Source: an uncultured Collinsella sp. (GTDB lineage: Bacteria; Actinomycetota; Coriobacteriia; Coriobacteriales; Coriobacteriaceae). From it: DNA of 47,907 nt. The stretch is from assembly GCA_900549245.1 (NCBI GenBank), contig URNQ01000001.1, forward strand, positions 1 through 47,907. The letters run 5' to 3'. Below the pieces are notes generated by a model that was not told the DNA's origin, ran no database searches, and was given only the letters and a program-made list of their open reading frames with translations. Shown here in pieces: positions 18,702 through 27,783 of the stretch. The position numbers were made by a program, and so were the translations under genes. Numbering within the stretch: position 1 is the first letter of the stretch; every line of letters begins with the position of its first letter.

Positions 18702-18728
18702 ACCAAAATAAACCTGTCCCTATTTGGT
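18702..18728. repeat. Small hairpin with GGGACAGG in the loop (- strand)
   Basis: ACCAAAATA (18702-18710) pairs imperfectly with TATTTGGT (18721-18728). On the - strand the loop reads GGGACAGGTT, the same motif found in loops or stems at 22874, 36191 and 37879. Confidence 0.5.
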
Positions 18729-18778
18729 AGGTGGAGAATGGGGTAAAGTAAGTGGAGGTTAACTAGAGGAGGCTTGCT

Positions 18779-18979
18779 ATGGCACCTATCGATATTGTTG
18801 TACTGGCTGTTATCGGCATTGCGTTTGCCGCCGTGTGCGTGCGCATCTACCGCAAGGGCACCTGCGCCGACTGCGCTCAGGGTGGCGTTTGCACGGGGCA
18901 TTGTTCTAACAAAAAAACCTGCGCCGCGCTTAAGGGCGTAGACAAGATCGCCGAAGACTTGGGTCGCGGTATCAAATAA
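18779..18979 (+). CDS. FeoB-associated Cys-rich membrane protein
   Basis: A 66-residue protein with one N-terminal membrane helix (residues 5-22, IVVLAVIGIAFAAVCV) followed by a cysteine-rich cytosolic tail: five Cys in CADCAQGGVCTGHC and NKKTC. Such small proteins commonly follow feoB and may bind iron or an iron-sulfur cluster; their precise role is not settled. GAGGAGG lies before the ATG. A terminator separates it from feoB, so it may be transcribed from its own promoter. Confidence 0.75.
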   Translation: MAPIDIVVLAVIGIAFAAVCVRIYRKGTCADCAQGGVCTGHCSNKKTCAALKGVDKIAEDLGRGIK

Positions 18980-18994
18980 GGTCCAGGCATCCAG

Positions 18995-19024
18995 GCGCCT
19001 CGCGAGTATCCGTTCGCGGGGCGC
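18995..19024 (+). terminator. Hairpin after the Cys-rich protein gene
   Basis: GCGCCTCGCGA (18995-19005) pairs with TCGCGGGGCGC (19014-19024) with one mismatch; only a short T stretch follows, so termination is possible but not certain. Confidence 0.5.
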
Positions 19025-19055
19025 TTTGTGCATTTGGACGCGAGCGCGGCGAGTT

Positions 19056-19172
19056 GAAGAGTATTTTTGGGGTATCGCTAACTATGTGGTCAACGGCCCG
19101 CTCACCGTGGTTCATGCCGTGGCAGGCGCTAAGCTCGCCGTCGAAGGCATGACCAACTACCTGGGCCTCTAA
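19056..19172 (+). pseudogene. Vestigial reading-frame tail before the kdp repeat
   Basis: A 38-codon stretch that reads like the end of a protein (YVVNGPLTVVHAVAGAKLAV, then EGMTNYLGL and stop) with Actinobacteria-like codon use but no credible start; a GTG at 19086 lacks a good ribosome site. Its last codons lie inside the repeat that brackets kdp, and the other copy encodes the related EGMTDYLSP. I do not recognise the parent protein. Best read as a fragment left by rearrangement. Confidence 0.4.
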
Positions 19173-19263
19173 CTCCATCCCACCCATCAGTTGCGGTGAA
19201 ATACGGACTGTTTTGGCTGTCAAAGGCCTCATCTACTCCGTATTCCACCGCAACTTTTTTGTG
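19143..19263 (+). repeat. kdp-bracketing direct repeat, copy 1
   Basis: Aligns without gaps to 27553-27673 (constant offset 8410). The last 73 bases match at 68 positions; the first 48 match at 36. The core is a hairpin, TTGCGGTG..ATACGGA with TCCGTATTCCACCGCAA, followed by TTTTTT reading toward kdpE. It ends eight bases before the kdpE stop codon. Its T tract suits + strand termination, not kdpE. Confidence 0.85.
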
Positions 19264-19270
19264 GGGTGGG

Positions 19271-19975
19271 CTAGAGACGCTGCATGCGGTACCCGACACC
19301 CATGTGCGTCTGAATCATCTTGGGGTGAGAGGGGTCTGCCTCGATCTTCTTGCGCAGGGTGCGCATGAACACGCGCAGGCTCGCCAGATCGCTGTCCCAG
19401 CTCGTGCCCCATATCTCGCGGGTGATGAAGGTGTGGGTGAGCACCTTGTCGACGTTTTTCGCCAGAAGGACGAGCAATTTGTACTCGGTTGGGGTGAGCG
19501 AGAGCTCGCGTCCGTCTTTCGTTGCGTATCCCGCGGCGTAGTCGATATGCAGCGGACCGTTGTCGAACGTGCTCGCTTCTGTCGACTCGCTCGACGCCAT
19601 CGAGGAGCGCCTCAAATTCGCACGGACGCGCGCGAGCAACTCATCCACAGAAAAGGGCTTGGTGAGGTAGTCGTCTGCCCCTGCGTCAAGTGCTGCAATC
19701 TTGTCGGAATCTTCGGTGCGCGCCGAAATGACGATAATGGGGACTGCCGACCAGCTTCGGATCTTCGTGATGACCTCGATACCGTCAATGTCGGGAAGGC
19801 CGAGGTCGAGCATGATGAGGCTGGGGCCGTGCGACACCGCATCCATGATGGCGGCCTGGCCGTTGCAAACCTTGCTCACGACATAGCCGTGGAGGTCAAG
19901 CGCGGTCGAAACGAGGTTTTGAACGGTCAGGTCATCTTCGACCAGGAGGATGCGTGGCTTAGCGGCATTATTCAT
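19271..19975 (-). CDS. kdpE: Response regulator KdpE
   Basis: OmpR-family regulator that activates kdpFABC when phosphorylated by KdpD at low potassium or turgor. The 234 residues contain a receiver domain with acid pair Asp14/Asp15, phosphorylation site Asp57 in IMLDLGLPD and Lys106 in TKPF, then a winged-helix DNA-binding domain (LTPTEYKLLVLLAKN; RVFMRTLRKKI; GVGYRM). The ATG at 19975 overlaps the kdpD end by eight bases, indicating coupled translation. An open frame upstream of this start is only the shadow of kdpD. Confidence 0.95.
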   Translation of the reverse strand: MNNAAKPRILLVEDDLTVQNLVSTALDLHGYVVSKVCNGQAAIMDAVSHGPSLIMLDLGLPDIDGIEVITKIRSWSAVPIIVISARTEDSDKIAALDAGADDYLTKPFSVDELLARVRANLRRSSMASSESTEASTFDNGPLHIDYAAGYATKDGRELSLTPTEYKLLVLLAKNVDKVLTHTFITREIWGTSWDSDLASLRVFMRTLRKKIEADPSHPKMIQTHMGVGYRMQRL

Positions 19976-22703
19976 GAATCTCGATCTCCTCGGCGGGCAG
20001 GGTAAAACGGAAGACGGCCCCATGGGGGTGGTTGTCGCGAACCTCGATGACGCCGCCATGCGCCTCCACGATGGAGCGGCAGAGCGACAGCCCAAGGCCG
20101 ATGCTTCGGCGTGAATCCACGGGCCGCGTATCGCTTGAGGTGAAGAAGCGCTCAAAGATATGAGGCTTGTCGCAGTCTGCCACACCCGGCCCATCGTCTG
20201 CGACGTCCACCACGACGAACGCACCCTCGCGACGTGCGCTGATGGTGACAGTCGAGTCCTCGGGCGTGTATTTGAAGGCGTTCATGATGAGATTCGTAAG
20301 CACCTGCATGATGAGATGGACGTCGATGCGTACCAGCAGGATGTCGTCAGTGTGCTCGATGGTGACGGCGCGTCCATGCGATGCTTGGGCGACATGGCTG
20401 AGGGCGGCCTCGATGACCTCGTCGATAAGCTCGGATGTTAAGTTGAGGCGAATGGTGCCGTCCTCGACGCGTGTGATGGCGAGGAGGTTCTCCACGGTAT
20501 CGATAAGCCAGAGGGAGTCGTCGTAGATGGCATCGGCAAGATCGCAGCGTTGTTCGAGGCTGAGCTTCTCGTCGCTCTTCCGAAGGATTGCCGCAGATCC
20601 GGATATAGCCGTGAGGGGTGTCCTCAAATCGTGGCCGATGGAGCGCAAAAGGTTGGCGCGCAGCTGCTCGTTTTTCGCCAAGACCGCAGCCTCTTCGCGC
20701 TCTTGCGCCGCCCGGTCGCTTTCGAGCGCCAAGGCGCATTCACCCACGATAGATAGGACGATCGAATGCTCGAAGGCTTCGATCTCGCGCCCCTCCAGGT
20801 CGATGCCGATGACACCGAATACCTTGTCGCCGGTGCGAACCGCGAGGTAGAGACAGCGCGCCTCAGGCAGGGTCCGCGTGCTTGCGCCTGCGCGCTTGTT
20901 GTTGGTGTAGGTCCAGGTTGCAACGGCGCGCTCGTAGTCGGTGAACAGCGACGCGGATCGGTTTTCGGTGCCAGCGGACTCATAGAGCGTCTTGCCGAGC
21001 GTGCCGTGTTCGGCGGTGTAGAAGACCACGTCGAGTTTTAGCAGTTTGATGAGTTGGTTCATGGCGACGCGGGCGCACTCCTCCGCGCTATGGGCTTGCT
21101 GCAAGAGCTGGTTCGTTTCGAGGAGTACGCGCGTTTTGAATGCGTTCTCGGCGGAGGTACGTGCGTTGTCGGCGATGCGCACAGTTAACTCGCCGGCGAC
21201 CATAGCGGTAGCGAACATGATGCCGAACGTGACCAGATAGCTTCGGTCATAGCTGGCGAGCGAAAACAGAGGCGTGACGAAGCAGAAGTTGTAAAGCACT
21301 ACAGAGAGCACGCTCGATACGATCGTGCAGATACGCCCCGTCGTGGTGACGGCGGTCAGCAGGGCCGTGAGGATATAGAGGGATATGATGCTGGAATCGG
21401 CAAATCCCAGATGGCGGAAAGCCGTGCCGATCGCCGTGGCGACAAGAGAGAGGGCCAGCGTGCGAAGCACGTCTCGGCTGCTGGGCGGCTGCGGGGCGAG
21501 CGCACGGCGGCGTCCTTTGGGCCGGGAGGGCGGAGTCGACTGGTCTGGAATGATGTAAATGTCGAGGTTCGGGGCGAATGTTATGAGCTGTTCTACGAGA
21601 GATTTGCGGCCGAAGAGAGCCTGACGGACGCTGCTGTGCTCGCCCGTGCGCCCCATGACGATCTTCGAAATACCCGACAGGCGCGCGAACTCGGAGATCT
21701 GAAACGCGACGTCGTCGCCATAGACGGTTTCCATATGCGCTCCGAGCTGCTCGGCTAGGGCGATATTGGCTGCAAGCTTGGCGCGCTCATCATCGCTCAT
21801 GGCTTGCGTGCGCGGGCTCTCTACGAACAGGGCGACGAGCTCGCTGCGAAACGCTTTCGCCATGCGTGCGGCGGCACGGACGATGCGGGGATTGGTCGGC
21901 GCCGGGGAGACGCAGACTAAGATACGCTCCCTGGTGTAGTAGTCACGGTTTCCCAGCACGCGTGCGGCGTCTGTGAGGCGGCCGGTGCGATCGGCGCAGC
22001 GGCGCAGCGCGATTTCTCGGAGTGCGGTGAGGTTCTCGACGGTAAAAAAATGCTGTTGCGCTCGGTCGGCTTGTGCGGGACGGTAGACGAGGCCGGCGCG
22101 AAGGCGCTCAAGTAGGTCTTCGGGCTCTATGTCGACGAGCTCGACCTGGTCGGCATCATCGAAGATACGGTCGGGGATTCGTTCGCTCACGACAACGCCG
22201 GTGATGGATGCAACCATGTCGTTTAGGCTCTCGATATGCTGAACGTTCACGGTCGTATAGACGTCGATGCCCGCATGTAGAAGTTCCTCGACGTCTTGAT
22301 AGCGTTTGTCGTGGCGAGACCCCGGTGCATTCGTATGGGCGAGCTCGTCGACGAGGATGAGCTGAGGGGCGCGTTCGATAGCCGCATCTAGATCGAACTC
22401 GTTGAGCGTAATGCCGTTGTACTCGATGAGTTTATAGGGCACGTTCTCAAGCCCTTGTGCAAGATGGGCAGTTGCCGGACGTTCGTGCGGCTCGATGTAT
22501 CCCGCGACGACGTCGACACCTCGCCGCTTGGCGGCGTGGGCGGCTTGAAGCATCGCATAAGTTTTGCCTGTGCCAGCAGCGTAGCCAAAGAAAATCTTGA
22601 GGTGTCCCCGGCTGGTTCGAGCGTCATCGGCGACCTCGTCTTTCTCAATTGCCTTGAGGATGAGGTCTGGATTGACGCGAGTGTCCGATGCGTCGCGCTG
22701 CAT
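19968..22703 (-). CDS. kdpD: Sensor histidine kinase KdpD
   Basis: Membrane sensor for potassium limitation, 911 residues. Order: N-terminal KdpD domain with Walker A GYAAGTGKT (40-48) and Walker B LILVDELAHTNAPGSRH, a universal-stress-protein domain (about 240-370), four membrane helices (about 415-510), a GAF-like domain, HisKA with His691 in SIGHDLRTPLT, and HATPase_c with LTNLIMNAFKYTP and DDGPGV. All regions of the full-length kinase are present. The ATG at 22703, eight bases after AAAGG, is preferred over an in-frame start 32 codons upstream. Transcribed with kdpE, divergent from the pump genes. Confidence 0.95.
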   Translation of the reverse strand: MQRDASDTRVNPDLILKAIEKDEVADDARTSRGHLKIFFGYAAGTGKTYAMLQAAHAAKRRGVDVVAGYIEPHERPATAHLAQGLENVPYKLIEYNGITLNEFDLDAAIERAPQLILVDELAHTNAPGSRHDKRYQDVEELLHAGIDVYTTVNVQHIESLNDMVASITGVVVSERIPDRIFDDADQVELVDIEPEDLLERLRAGLVYRPAQADRAQQHFFTVENLTALREIALRRCADRTGRLTDAARVLGNRDYYTRERILVCVSPAPTNPRIVRAAARMAKAFRSELVALFVESPRTQAMSDDERAKLAANIALAEQLGAHMETVYGDDVAFQISEFARLSGISKIVMGRTGEHSSVRQALFGRKSLVEQLITFAPNLDIYIIPDQSTPPSRPKGRRRALAPQPPSSRDVLRTLALSLVATAIGTAFRHLGFADSSIISLYILTALLTAVTTTGRICTIVSSVLSVVLYNFCFVTPLFSLASYDRSYLVTFGIMFATAMVAGELTVRIADNARTSAENAFKTRVLLETNQLLQQAHSAEECARVAMNQLIKLLKLDVVFYTAEHGTLGKTLYESAGTENRSASLFTDYERAVATWTYTNNKRAGASTRTLPEARCLYLAVRTGDKVFGVIGIDLEGREIEAFEHSIVLSIVGECALALESDRAAQEREEAAVLAKNEQLRANLLRSIGHDLRTPLTAISGSAAILRKSDEKLSLEQRCDLADAIYDDSLWLIDTVENLLAITRVEDGTIRLNLTSELIDEVIEAALSHVAQASHGRAVTIEHTDDILLVRIDVHLIMQVLTNLIMNAFKYTPEDSTVTISARREGAFVVVDVADDGPGVADCDKPHIFERFFTSSDTRPVDSRRSIGLGLSLCRSIVEAHGGVIEVRDNHPHGAVFRFTLPAEEIEIHE

Positions 22704-22947
22704 AGCGTAGCCTTTCTGAAGCGTTGTCCATGCGTGCATACGCGGTGAGGACGCCGCTGTATGCTCGCGAGGTCGAGTATAGGCGCACTGCAGCAGCAAT
22801 AGTGCTTTCTACCTGCATCTTTACGGCATCTTAAGGTCGTGAGCCCCGGCCCTCACGCCTCTTTAATCCCTAGAAGCGTTTACTGTCCCCAGACGCTTGC
22901 GAGAGCAGGCGTCCGAGACATCGGGCCGTGCGTGAAAGGGGCGGTAA
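22704..22947. promoter_or_regulatory. kdpDE-kdpFABC divergent intergenic region
   Basis: Must hold the promoters of both operons. A TATACT -10-like word for kdpDE lies on the - strand at 22776-22781. A T-rich stretch near 22808-22830 (CATCTTTACGGCATCTTAA) resembles KdpE binding regions, as inference only. A small hairpin, AAGCGT (22874-22879) with ACGCTT (22893-22898), carries GGGGACAG on its - strand loop. Confidence 0.45.
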
Positions 22948-23034
22948 ATGAACATCCTCATTCCCATCATCGGAGTCGTCTGCATTGGACTTCTTATCTA
23001 TTACATCTACATTCTGATGAGGAGTGATTCGTAA
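22948..23034 (+). CDS. kdpF: KdpF small membrane subunit
   Basis: A 28-residue, single-helix hydrophobic peptide (MNILIPIIGVVCIGLLIYYI and a short polar tail) located directly before kdpA, three bases from its start. Size, hydrophobicity and position match KdpF, which stabilises the KdpABC potassium pump in the membrane. AAAGGGG precedes the ATG. It is too short for most gene callers and easily missed. Confidence 0.85.
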   Translation: MNILIPIIGVVCIGLLIYYIYILMRSDS

Positions 23035-23037
23035 ACT

Positions 23038-24861
23038 ATGGACGCTGCGATTCAGTACATCTTGTACTTTGCCGTGCTCGTCGTCCTGGCCGTTCCGCTC
23101 GGTCGGTTCATGGCCCATATCATGGATGGTGAGCATACGTTCCTGTCGCCTGTGATTGCTCCTGTGGAGCGCGGCGTCTATCGTCTGCTTCGCATCGACG
23201 CGGCAGAGCAGATGGGGTGTAGGCGCTATCTGGCGAGCGTGCTGGTCTTTTCGGGGATCGGCCTCGTGGCTCTAGTGGCACTCCAAGCGCTTCAGTCCTT
23301 CTTGCCAGGCAATCCCCAGCACCTGCCGGGTGTGTCATGGGACCTGTCGTTCAATACGGCTGTTTCCTTCATAACCAACACCAACTGGCAGTCCTATTCC
23401 GGTGAGACCACCCTGTCCTATCTTGTGCAGTTCATGGGCCTCACCGTGCAAAACTTCTTGTCCGCTGGCACCGGTATCGCGGTCATGTTCGCGCTCATCC
23501 GCGGTTTCCGTCAGGTCAAGGAGCAGGGTCTGGGTTCCTTCTGGGTCGACCTCACCCGCACCGTCCTGTATGTGCTCATCCCGCTGAACCTCGTGTTCGG
23601 CATCTGCCTGGCTGCCGGTGGCGTCATCTCCAACTTCCAGCCGGCTCAGAAGGCCGAGCTCGTAGAGCCCGTCGCTGTCCAGCCTAATGCAGACGGCGGC
23701 TGGAGCGTCATCGACGGCGCCCAGATCGAGGGCGACACGGTCAAGGTCGACGGCAAGGTTGTCGAGGGCGCGCGCGTGGTCACCGAGCAGTTCCTGCCCC
23801 AGGGTCCCGCGGCTCCTCAGGTCGCCATCAAGCAGTCCGGCACCAACGGCGGCGGCTTCTTCGGCGTGAACTCCGCTCATCCGTATGAGAACCCCAGTGC
23901 CTTCACCAACATCATCGAGATGACCAGCCTGCTGCTGATCCCGGCCGCCTGCTGCTTCACCTTCGGTATCGGCGTCAAGAACACCAAGCAGGGCAAGGCC
24001 ATCTTTGCCGCCATGTTCATCCTGCTGGTGATCTTCACCGGCATCATTGCCGTCAACGAGCATGCGGGCACCCCGCAGCTGGCCGATGGCGGAGCGGTCA
24101 ATATCGAGATGACCGACGGCCAGGCCGGCGGCAACATGGAGGGCAAGGAGAGCCGTTTCGGTATCGCCTCCTCTTCTACCTGGTCCGCTTTCACGACGGC
24201 TGCTTCCAACGGCTCGGTTAACTCCATGCACGACTCCTACACTCCGCTGGGCGGTTTTATCCAGATGCTCCAGATTGCTCTGGGCGAGGTCGTCTTCGGC
24301 GGCGTGGGCTGCGGCCTGTACGGCATGATCGGCTTCGCCATCCTCACAGTGTTCATCGCCGGCCTCATGGTCGGACGCACGCCTGAGTTCCTGGGCAAGA
24401 AGATCGAGCCGGGCGAGATGCGCTGGGCAGTTGTCCTGTGCTTGGCAACTCCGTTTGCCATTCTGGTGTGCTCGGCCATCGCCTGCATGGTGCCCGGTCT
24501 TGCCGACCAGCTCAACAATGGTGGCGCGCACGGCTTCTCCGAGGCGCTGTATGCCTTCACCTCATGCGGCGGCAACAACGGATCGGCGTTTGCAGGCATG
24601 AACTGCAACATTCCCTGGATCAACGTCATGCTCGGCCTCGAGATGCTGTTCGCCCGCTTCATGCCCATCATCGGTACGCTGGCTATCGCCGGCTCGCTGG
24701 CCAAGAAGGGTAAGGTCGCCGAGAGCGCCGGTACCCTGTCTACCACCAACGGCATGTTCGTATTCCTGCTCGTGTTCATCGTTCTGCTGATCGGTGCCCT
24801 GAGTTTCTTCCCGGCTCTGGCGCTTGGCCCCGTTGCCGAGTTCTTCCAGATGATTGCGTAA
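23038..24861 (+). CDS. kdpA: Potassium-transporting ATPase channel subunit KdpA
   Basis: The potassium-selective, channel-like subunit of the high-affinity KdpFABC pump. The four selectivity-filter loops are recognisable: ITNTNWQSYSGE, GTNGGGFFGVNSAHP, ASNGSVNSMHDSYTPLGG and TSCGGNNGSAFAGMN. At 607 residues it is about 50 longer than E. coli KdpA (557). Part of the excess is an acidic, repetitive stretch around residues 215-255 (DGAQIEGDTVKVDGKVV) in the extracytoplasmic loop before the second filter. Many membrane segments are visible. The start follows the kdpF stop by three bases. Confidence 0.95.
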   Translation: MDAAIQYILYFAVLVVLAVPLGRFMAHIMDGEHTFLSPVIAPVERGVYRLLRIDAAEQMGCRRYLASVLVFSGIGLVALVALQALQSFLPGNPQHLPGVSWDLSFNTAVSFITNTNWQSYSGETTLSYLVQFMGLTVQNFLSAGTGIAVMFALIRGFRQVKEQGLGSFWVDLTRTVLYVLIPLNLVFGICLAAGGVISNFQPAQKAELVEPVAVQPNADGGWSVIDGAQIEGDTVKVDGKVVEGARVVTEQFLPQGPAAPQVAIKQSGTNGGGFFGVNSAHPYENPSAFTNIIEMTSLLLIPAACCFTFGIGVKNTKQGKAIFAAMFILLVIFTGIIAVNEHAGTPQLADGGAVNIEMTDGQAGGNMEGKESRFGIASSSTWSAFTTAASNGSVNSMHDSYTPLGGFIQMLQIALGEVVFGGVGCGLYGMIGFAILTVFIAGLMVGRTPEFLGKKIEPGEMRWAVVLCLATPFAILVCSAIACMVPGLADQLNNGGAHGFSEALYAFTSCGGNNGSAFAGMNCNIPWINVMLGLEMLFARFMPIIGTLAIAGSLAKKGKVAESAGTLSTTNGMFVFLLVFIVLLIGALSFFPALALGPVAEFFQMIA

Positions 24862-24877
24862 AGGAGGGCGCAGATTT

Positions 24878-26932
24878 ATGGCTATGCAAAAAGACATGAT
24901 GGGCCGCGCGGTCCGCGACTCGTTTGCCAAACTGGATCCTCGCGTCCAGATTCAAAACCCGGTCATGTTCCTGGTGTGGCTTTCCGCCGTCATGACCTCC
25001 GTCCTGGCCGTCGCTTCCATCTTCGGTGTGCAGGACGCGGGTGTGCCCACCTACTATGTGGTCGCCATCGCGGTCATCCTGTGGCTCACCGACCTGTTCT
25101 CGAACTTCGCCGAGGCGCTTGCCGAGGGCCGCGGTAAGGCTCAGGCCGATTCCCTGCGTGCGGCCAAGAAGGATGTCGAGGCCCATCGCATCGAGTCCGT
25201 TAAGGACAAGGAACACTTCACCGTCGTTCCCGGCACCGAGCTTACGCGCGGCGACCTGGTGATCGTACGCGCCGGCGAGCAGATTCCCGGCGATGGCGAC
25301 GTCATCGAGGGCGCTGCCTCCGTTGACGAGTCCGCCATCACCGGTGAGTCCGCCCCCGTGGTCCGCGAGGCCGGCGGCGACCGCTCTGCCGTTACCGGCG
25401 GTACCGCGGTGCTGTCCGATTGGATCATCGTCAAGATCTCCAGTGAGCCCGGCCAGAGCTTCCTGGACAAGATGATCGCGATGGTCGAGGGTGCCGCGCG
25501 CAAGAAGACCCCTAACGAGATCGCTCTGGAGATCTTCCTGGTGGCCCTCTCCATCGTCTTTATCCTGGTCACGCTGGCCCTGTATTGTTACTCCTGCTTC
25601 TCGGCCGGTCTTAACGACATGGTCAACCCCACGGCCGTGACCACGCTCGTGGCACTGCTCGTGTGCCTGGCTCCCACTACCATCGGCGCCCTTCTGTCCG
25701 CCATCGGCATCGCCGGCATGAGCCGTCTGAACGAGGCCAACGTGCTGGCCATGTCCGGCCGCGCCATCGAGGCCGCCGGCGACGTCGACATCCTCATGCT
25801 CGACAAGACCGGCACCATCACCCTGGGTAACCGCCAAGCCGCCGAGTTCATCCCGGTCGATGGCGTCGATCCCGCGGAGCTGGCCGATGCCGCCCAGCTT
25901 TCCTCGCTGGCCGACGAGACCCCCGAGGGTCGTTCCATCGTCGTGCTCGCCAAGGAGCAGTTCGGTCTGCGCGGTCGCACGCTCGAGGATAAGGGTATGG
26001 AGTTCATCCCCTTCACCGCGGCAACGCGCATGTCCGGTGTGAACTACGAGGGCAATGAGATCCGCAAGGGCGCTGCCGATTCCGTGCGCACCTATGTGGA
26101 GGCAGCTGGCGGCGTGTTCTCCCAGGAGTGCGACGAGGCCGTCGAGCGCATCGCCAAGGCCGGCGGCACCCCGCTGGTCGTGACCAAGAACTGTCGCGTG
26201 CTGGGCGTTGTGTACCTCAAGGACATCATCAAGTCCGGCGTTAAGGAGAAGTTCGCCGACCTGCGCAAGATGGGCATCAAGACCATCATGGTGACGGGCG
26301 ACAACCCGCTCACCGCCGCGGCAATCGCCGCCGAGGCCGGCGTTGACGACTTCCTGGCCGAGGCCACCCCTGAAGGCAAGCTCGAGAAGATCCGCGAGTT
26401 CCAGCGTGAGGGGCACCTGGTCGCCATGACCGGTGACGGCACCAACGACGCGCCCGCTCTGGCCCAGGCCGACGTCGCCGTGGCCATGAACACGGGCACC
26501 CAGGCTGCCAAGGAGGCCGGCAACATGGTCGACCTCGACTCCAGCCCCACCAAGCTCATCGAGGTCGTGCGTATCGGCAAGCAGCTGCTCATGACCCGCG
26601 GTTCGCTCACGACCTTCTCGGTGGCCAACGACATGGCGAAGTACTTCGCTATCATCCCGGCCCTGTTCTCGCCGATCTACCCGGGCCTTGGCGCGCTCAA
26701 CATCCTTGGTCTGGCAAGCCCGCTGTCCGCGGTTCTTTCGGCCATCATCTATAACGCGCTCGTTATCGTCGCGCTGATCCCGGCCGCGCTGAAGGGCGTT
26801 AAGTACCGCGAGGTCCCGTCCGGACAGCTGCTGACCCACAACCTGCTCGTGTGGGGTCTGGGCGGCATCGTTGCCCCGTTCGTATTCATCAAGCTCATCG
26901 ACATGCTGCTCGCGTTCTGCGGCATTATGTAA
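24878..26932 (+). CDS. kdpB: Potassium-transporting P-type ATPase KdpB
   Basis: The ATP-hydrolysing subunit of KdpFABC. 684 residues with the P-type order: A-domain loop ITGESAPV, the KdpB membrane core, phosphorylation site Asp309 in LDKTGTIT (Asp307 in E. coli), the nucleotide-binding domain and the hinge motif TGDGTNDAPALAQADVAVAM. All catalytic motifs are intact. The ATG at 24878 is chosen because AAAGGAGGG lies nine bases before it; an earlier in-frame start overlaps kdpA. Gap to kdpA 16 bp, to kdpC 12 bp. Confidence 0.97.
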   Translation: MAMQKDMMGRAVRDSFAKLDPRVQIQNPVMFLVWLSAVMTSVLAVASIFGVQDAGVPTYYVVAIAVILWLTDLFSNFAEALAEGRGKAQADSLRAAKKDVEAHRIESVKDKEHFTVVPGTELTRGDLVIVRAGEQIPGDGDVIEGAASVDESAITGESAPVVREAGGDRSAVTGGTAVLSDWIIVKISSEPGQSFLDKMIAMVEGAARKKTPNEIALEIFLVALSIVFILVTLALYCYSCFSAGLNDMVNPTAVTTLVALLVCLAPTTIGALLSAIGIAGMSRLNEANVLAMSGRAIEAAGDVDILMLDKTGTITLGNRQAAEFIPVDGVDPAELADAAQLSSLADETPEGRSIVVLAKEQFGLRGRTLEDKGMEFIPFTAATRMSGVNYEGNEIRKGAADSVRTYVEAAGGVFSQECDEAVERIAKAGGTPLVVTKNCRVLGVVYLKDIIKSGVKEKFADLRKMGIKTIMVTGDNPLTAAAIAAEAGVDDFLAEATPEGKLEKIREFQREGHLVAMTGDGTNDAPALAQADVAVAMNTGTQAAKEAGNMVDLDSSPTKLIEVVRIGKQLLMTRGSLTTFSVANDMAKYFAIIPALFSPIYPGLGALNILGLASPLSAVLSAIIYNALVIVALIPAALKGVKYREVPSGQLLTHNLLVWGLGGIVAPFVFIKLIDMLLAFCGIM

Positions 26933-26944
26933 GTGGAGGTTTGT

Positions 26945-27535
26945 ATGTTCAAAGGTGTTGCATCGCGCGCACTGGGCGTGTTCGCGCTGTTTACCGTTGT
27001 CTGCGGCCTGGGCTATACGCTCGTCGTGACCGGCATCGCCCAGGTTGCGTTCCCGTACCAGGCGAACGGATCGCTCATTACGGTCGACGACAAGATCGTG
27101 GGCTCCGAGCTGATCGGCCAGAACTTCGAGGATGAGGACCACATGTGGGGCCGCATCCAGAACGTGACTATCGTCGAGGGGGAGGACGGTGGGCTCATGG
27201 CCTACGGCACCCCGTCCAATTTGTCCCCGGCGAGTGAGGAGTACCGGCAGCTTGTGGACGCGCGCGTCGAGAAGATTCGCGCCTCCAACCCCGATGCCGA
27301 TATGGACGCTGTGCCCGTCGACCTGGTGACGCGTTCCGGCTCAGGCCTCGACCCGGAGATCTCCCCCGATGCCGCCGAGTACCAGGTCCCGCGCCTGGCG
27401 AAGGCCACGGGCAAGAGCGAAGGCGAGGTGCGCGAGATCATCGCCCAGTGCACCAAGGGCCGTTTCCTCGGCGTCTTCGGCGAGCCCACGGTCAACGTGC
27501 TCAAGGTGAACCTTATGCTGGACGGCGCACTGTAG
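26945..27535 (+). CDS. kdpC: KdpC subunit of the potassium pump
   Basis: A 196-residue protein with one N-terminal membrane helix (residues 9-31) and an extracytoplasmic domain that raises the ATP affinity of the complex. The family signatures are present: GSELIGQNF, then NLSPAS, and PEISPDAAEYQVPRLAKATG, which carries the KdpC block DPEISPxAA. The ATG at 26945 follows GTGGAGG. Last gene of kdpFABC, followed within 20 bases by copy 2 of the bracketing repeat, whose hairpin and T tract end the operon. Confidence 0.95.
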   Translation: MFKGVASRALGVFALFTVVCGLGYTLVVTGIAQVAFPYQANGSLITVDDKIVGSELIGQNFEDEDHMWGRIQNVTIVEGEDGGLMAYGTPSNLSPASEEYRQLVDARVEKIRASNPDADMDAVPVDLVTRSGSGLDPEISPDAAEYQVPRLAKATGKSEGEVREIIAQCTKGRFLGVFGEPTVNVLKVNLMLDGAL

Positions 27536-27552
27536 GTGAGGGAGTGGCGGAT

Positions 27553-27673
27553 GAGGGCATGACTGACTATCTGAGCCCTCAATTCCACTCCGCCCATCAG
27601 TTGCGGTGGAATACGGACTGTTTTGCCTGTCAAAAGTCTTATCTACTCCGTATTCCACCGCAACTTTTTTGTG
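27553..27673 (+). repeat. kdp-bracketing direct repeat, copy 2, acting as kdpC terminator
   Basis: Second copy of the repeat at 19143-19263, same orientation. The stem is a perfect 17-bp dyad, TTGCGGTGGAATACGGA (27601-27617) with TCCGTATTCCACCGCAA (27647-27663), then TTTTTT, which suits termination of kdpFABC. Confidence 0.88.
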
Positions 27674-27783
27674 AGGGTCGGGATTGAAGGTGGGGAGTGC
27701 GAGCGAGTGCGAATGCGGCGGATACTGATACGATAGGTACGTTAGCAACTGCCGCCGAGCGGCTCAAACGAAAGGAAGCCTGT

